Assembly (NCBI GenBank): GCA_045106935.1
Contig: JBGCFN010000050.1
Location: 1 to 12,961 of the forward strand
DNA: 12,961 nucleotides
Direction: 5' to 3'
DNA from: UBA1858 sp045106935
GTDB lineage: Bacteria > Pseudomonadota > Gammaproteobacteria > UBA4575
The position numbers and the translations under genes were made by a program. Positions 12,657 to 12,961 of this stretch are shown here, piece by piece; the stretch's first letter is position 1, and each line of letters starts with the position of its first letter. The notes under the pieces were generated by a model that did not search any database, was not told where the DNA came from, and worked only from the letters and a program-made list of their open reading frames with translations.

Positions 12657-12905
12657 TTAGTAATGATCGTTCATTAGATTTTCTTCTGCAATTATCTGCA
12701 ACTCCGTTTCTAATATATATAACGCCCAGCCAGGACATGGGCGAGCACTGACAAGCTCTGGCGATGCGCTCCATGACTGTACTGTTCTTGCAGACAAACG
12801 ATCACCCGTTACGCGTGCTAATAACATAGCGATATGCCTAGAGGTTTTTCCATGCAAGTCCATCAATTTTTTCAGTTTTATCTTATTGCGCTCAATCTCT
12901 GTCAT
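12657..12905 (-). CDS. Small helix-turn-helix protein (putative DNA-binding)
   Basis: An 82-residue protein. A basic N-terminal helix (NKIKLKKLMDLHGK) is followed by TSRHIAMLLARVTGDRLSARTVQSWSAS (about residues 21-48). This has the spacing of a helix-turn-helix in which the first helix is SRHIAMLLAR and the recognition helix is SARTVQSWSA, as in short XRE-like regulators. The segment ARPCPGWALYILETEL resembles the C-terminal part of small gammaproteobacterial proteins of this kind. The ATG at 12905 has a modest purine-rich leader (AAAG). The stop lies 42 bases from the convergent gene's stop, and I see no clear terminator between them. Its target is unknown and nothing ties it directly to motility except position. 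Confidence 0.65.
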   Translation of the reverse strand: MTEIERNKIKLKKLMDLHGKTSRHIAMLLARVTGDRLSARTVQSWSASPELVSARPCPGWALYILETELQIIAEENLMNDHY

Positions 12906-12961
12906 AATCTTTAATGTAAAAATATGGTTACACCTGCCCCATAGCTCTATGTTAGTTCTAA

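Overview
The window is a flagellar and motility cluster from an AT-rich Gammaproteobacterium whose regulation looks like the Pseudomonas/Vibrio scheme: RpoN (sigma-54) for early hook-basal-body genes and FliA (sigma-28) for late genes. The reasons are the gene order flgFEDCB <-> flgA-flgM-flgN, stator proteins of the sodium-type PomA/PomB family, close matches to sigma-54 and sigma-28 promoters, and sites resembling the FleQ box of Pseudomonas. I cannot name the genus. I see no tRNA, rRNA, CRISPR, insertion sequence or phage gene.

Layout. Bases 1-3388 (minus strand) hold flgB, flgC, flgD, flgE and the 5' part of flgF: the proximal rod, hook cap and hook. Bases 3389-3639 are a divergent control region. 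A sigma-54 promoter for flgB (minus strand) and a sigma-28 promoter pointing at flgA (plus strand) occupy the same bases. A second, weaker sigma-54 candidate and a FleQ-like box lie closer to flgA. Bases 3640-5243 (plus strand) hold flgA (P-ring chaperone), flgM (anti-sigma-28, with its own sigma-28 promoter) and flgN (chaperone for hook-associated proteins). Bases 5244-5443 carry a perfect 48-bp palindrome whose centre is almost a consensus FleQ box, followed by a gene for a GGDEF protein with a ruined active site but an intact c-di-GMP inhibitory (I-site) motif.

From 6358 to 11952 everything is on the minus strand. In transcription order this is pomA, pomB, an HDOD-domain gene, a membrane-anchored FMN-binding glutamate-synthase-family protein with its own strong sigma-28 promoter, and an apparently active diguanylate cyclase. 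The last meets the degenerate GGDEF gene tail to tail, with overlapping stop codons. Bases 12084-12905 hold an unrecognised ORF (plus) and a small helix-turn-helix protein (minus). Two good sigma-28 matches lie upstream of pomA, one of them inside the unrecognised ORF.

Working together: RpoN with a FleQ-like activator would build the rod and hook. FlgM would hold FliA until the hook is complete. FliA would then switch on flgM(N), the stator operon and, unexpectedly, the glutamate-synthase-like gene and possibly the cyclase behind it. The paired active and degenerate GGDEF proteins and the FleQ-like boxes suggest that c-di-GMP feeds back on this locus. That last step is inference.
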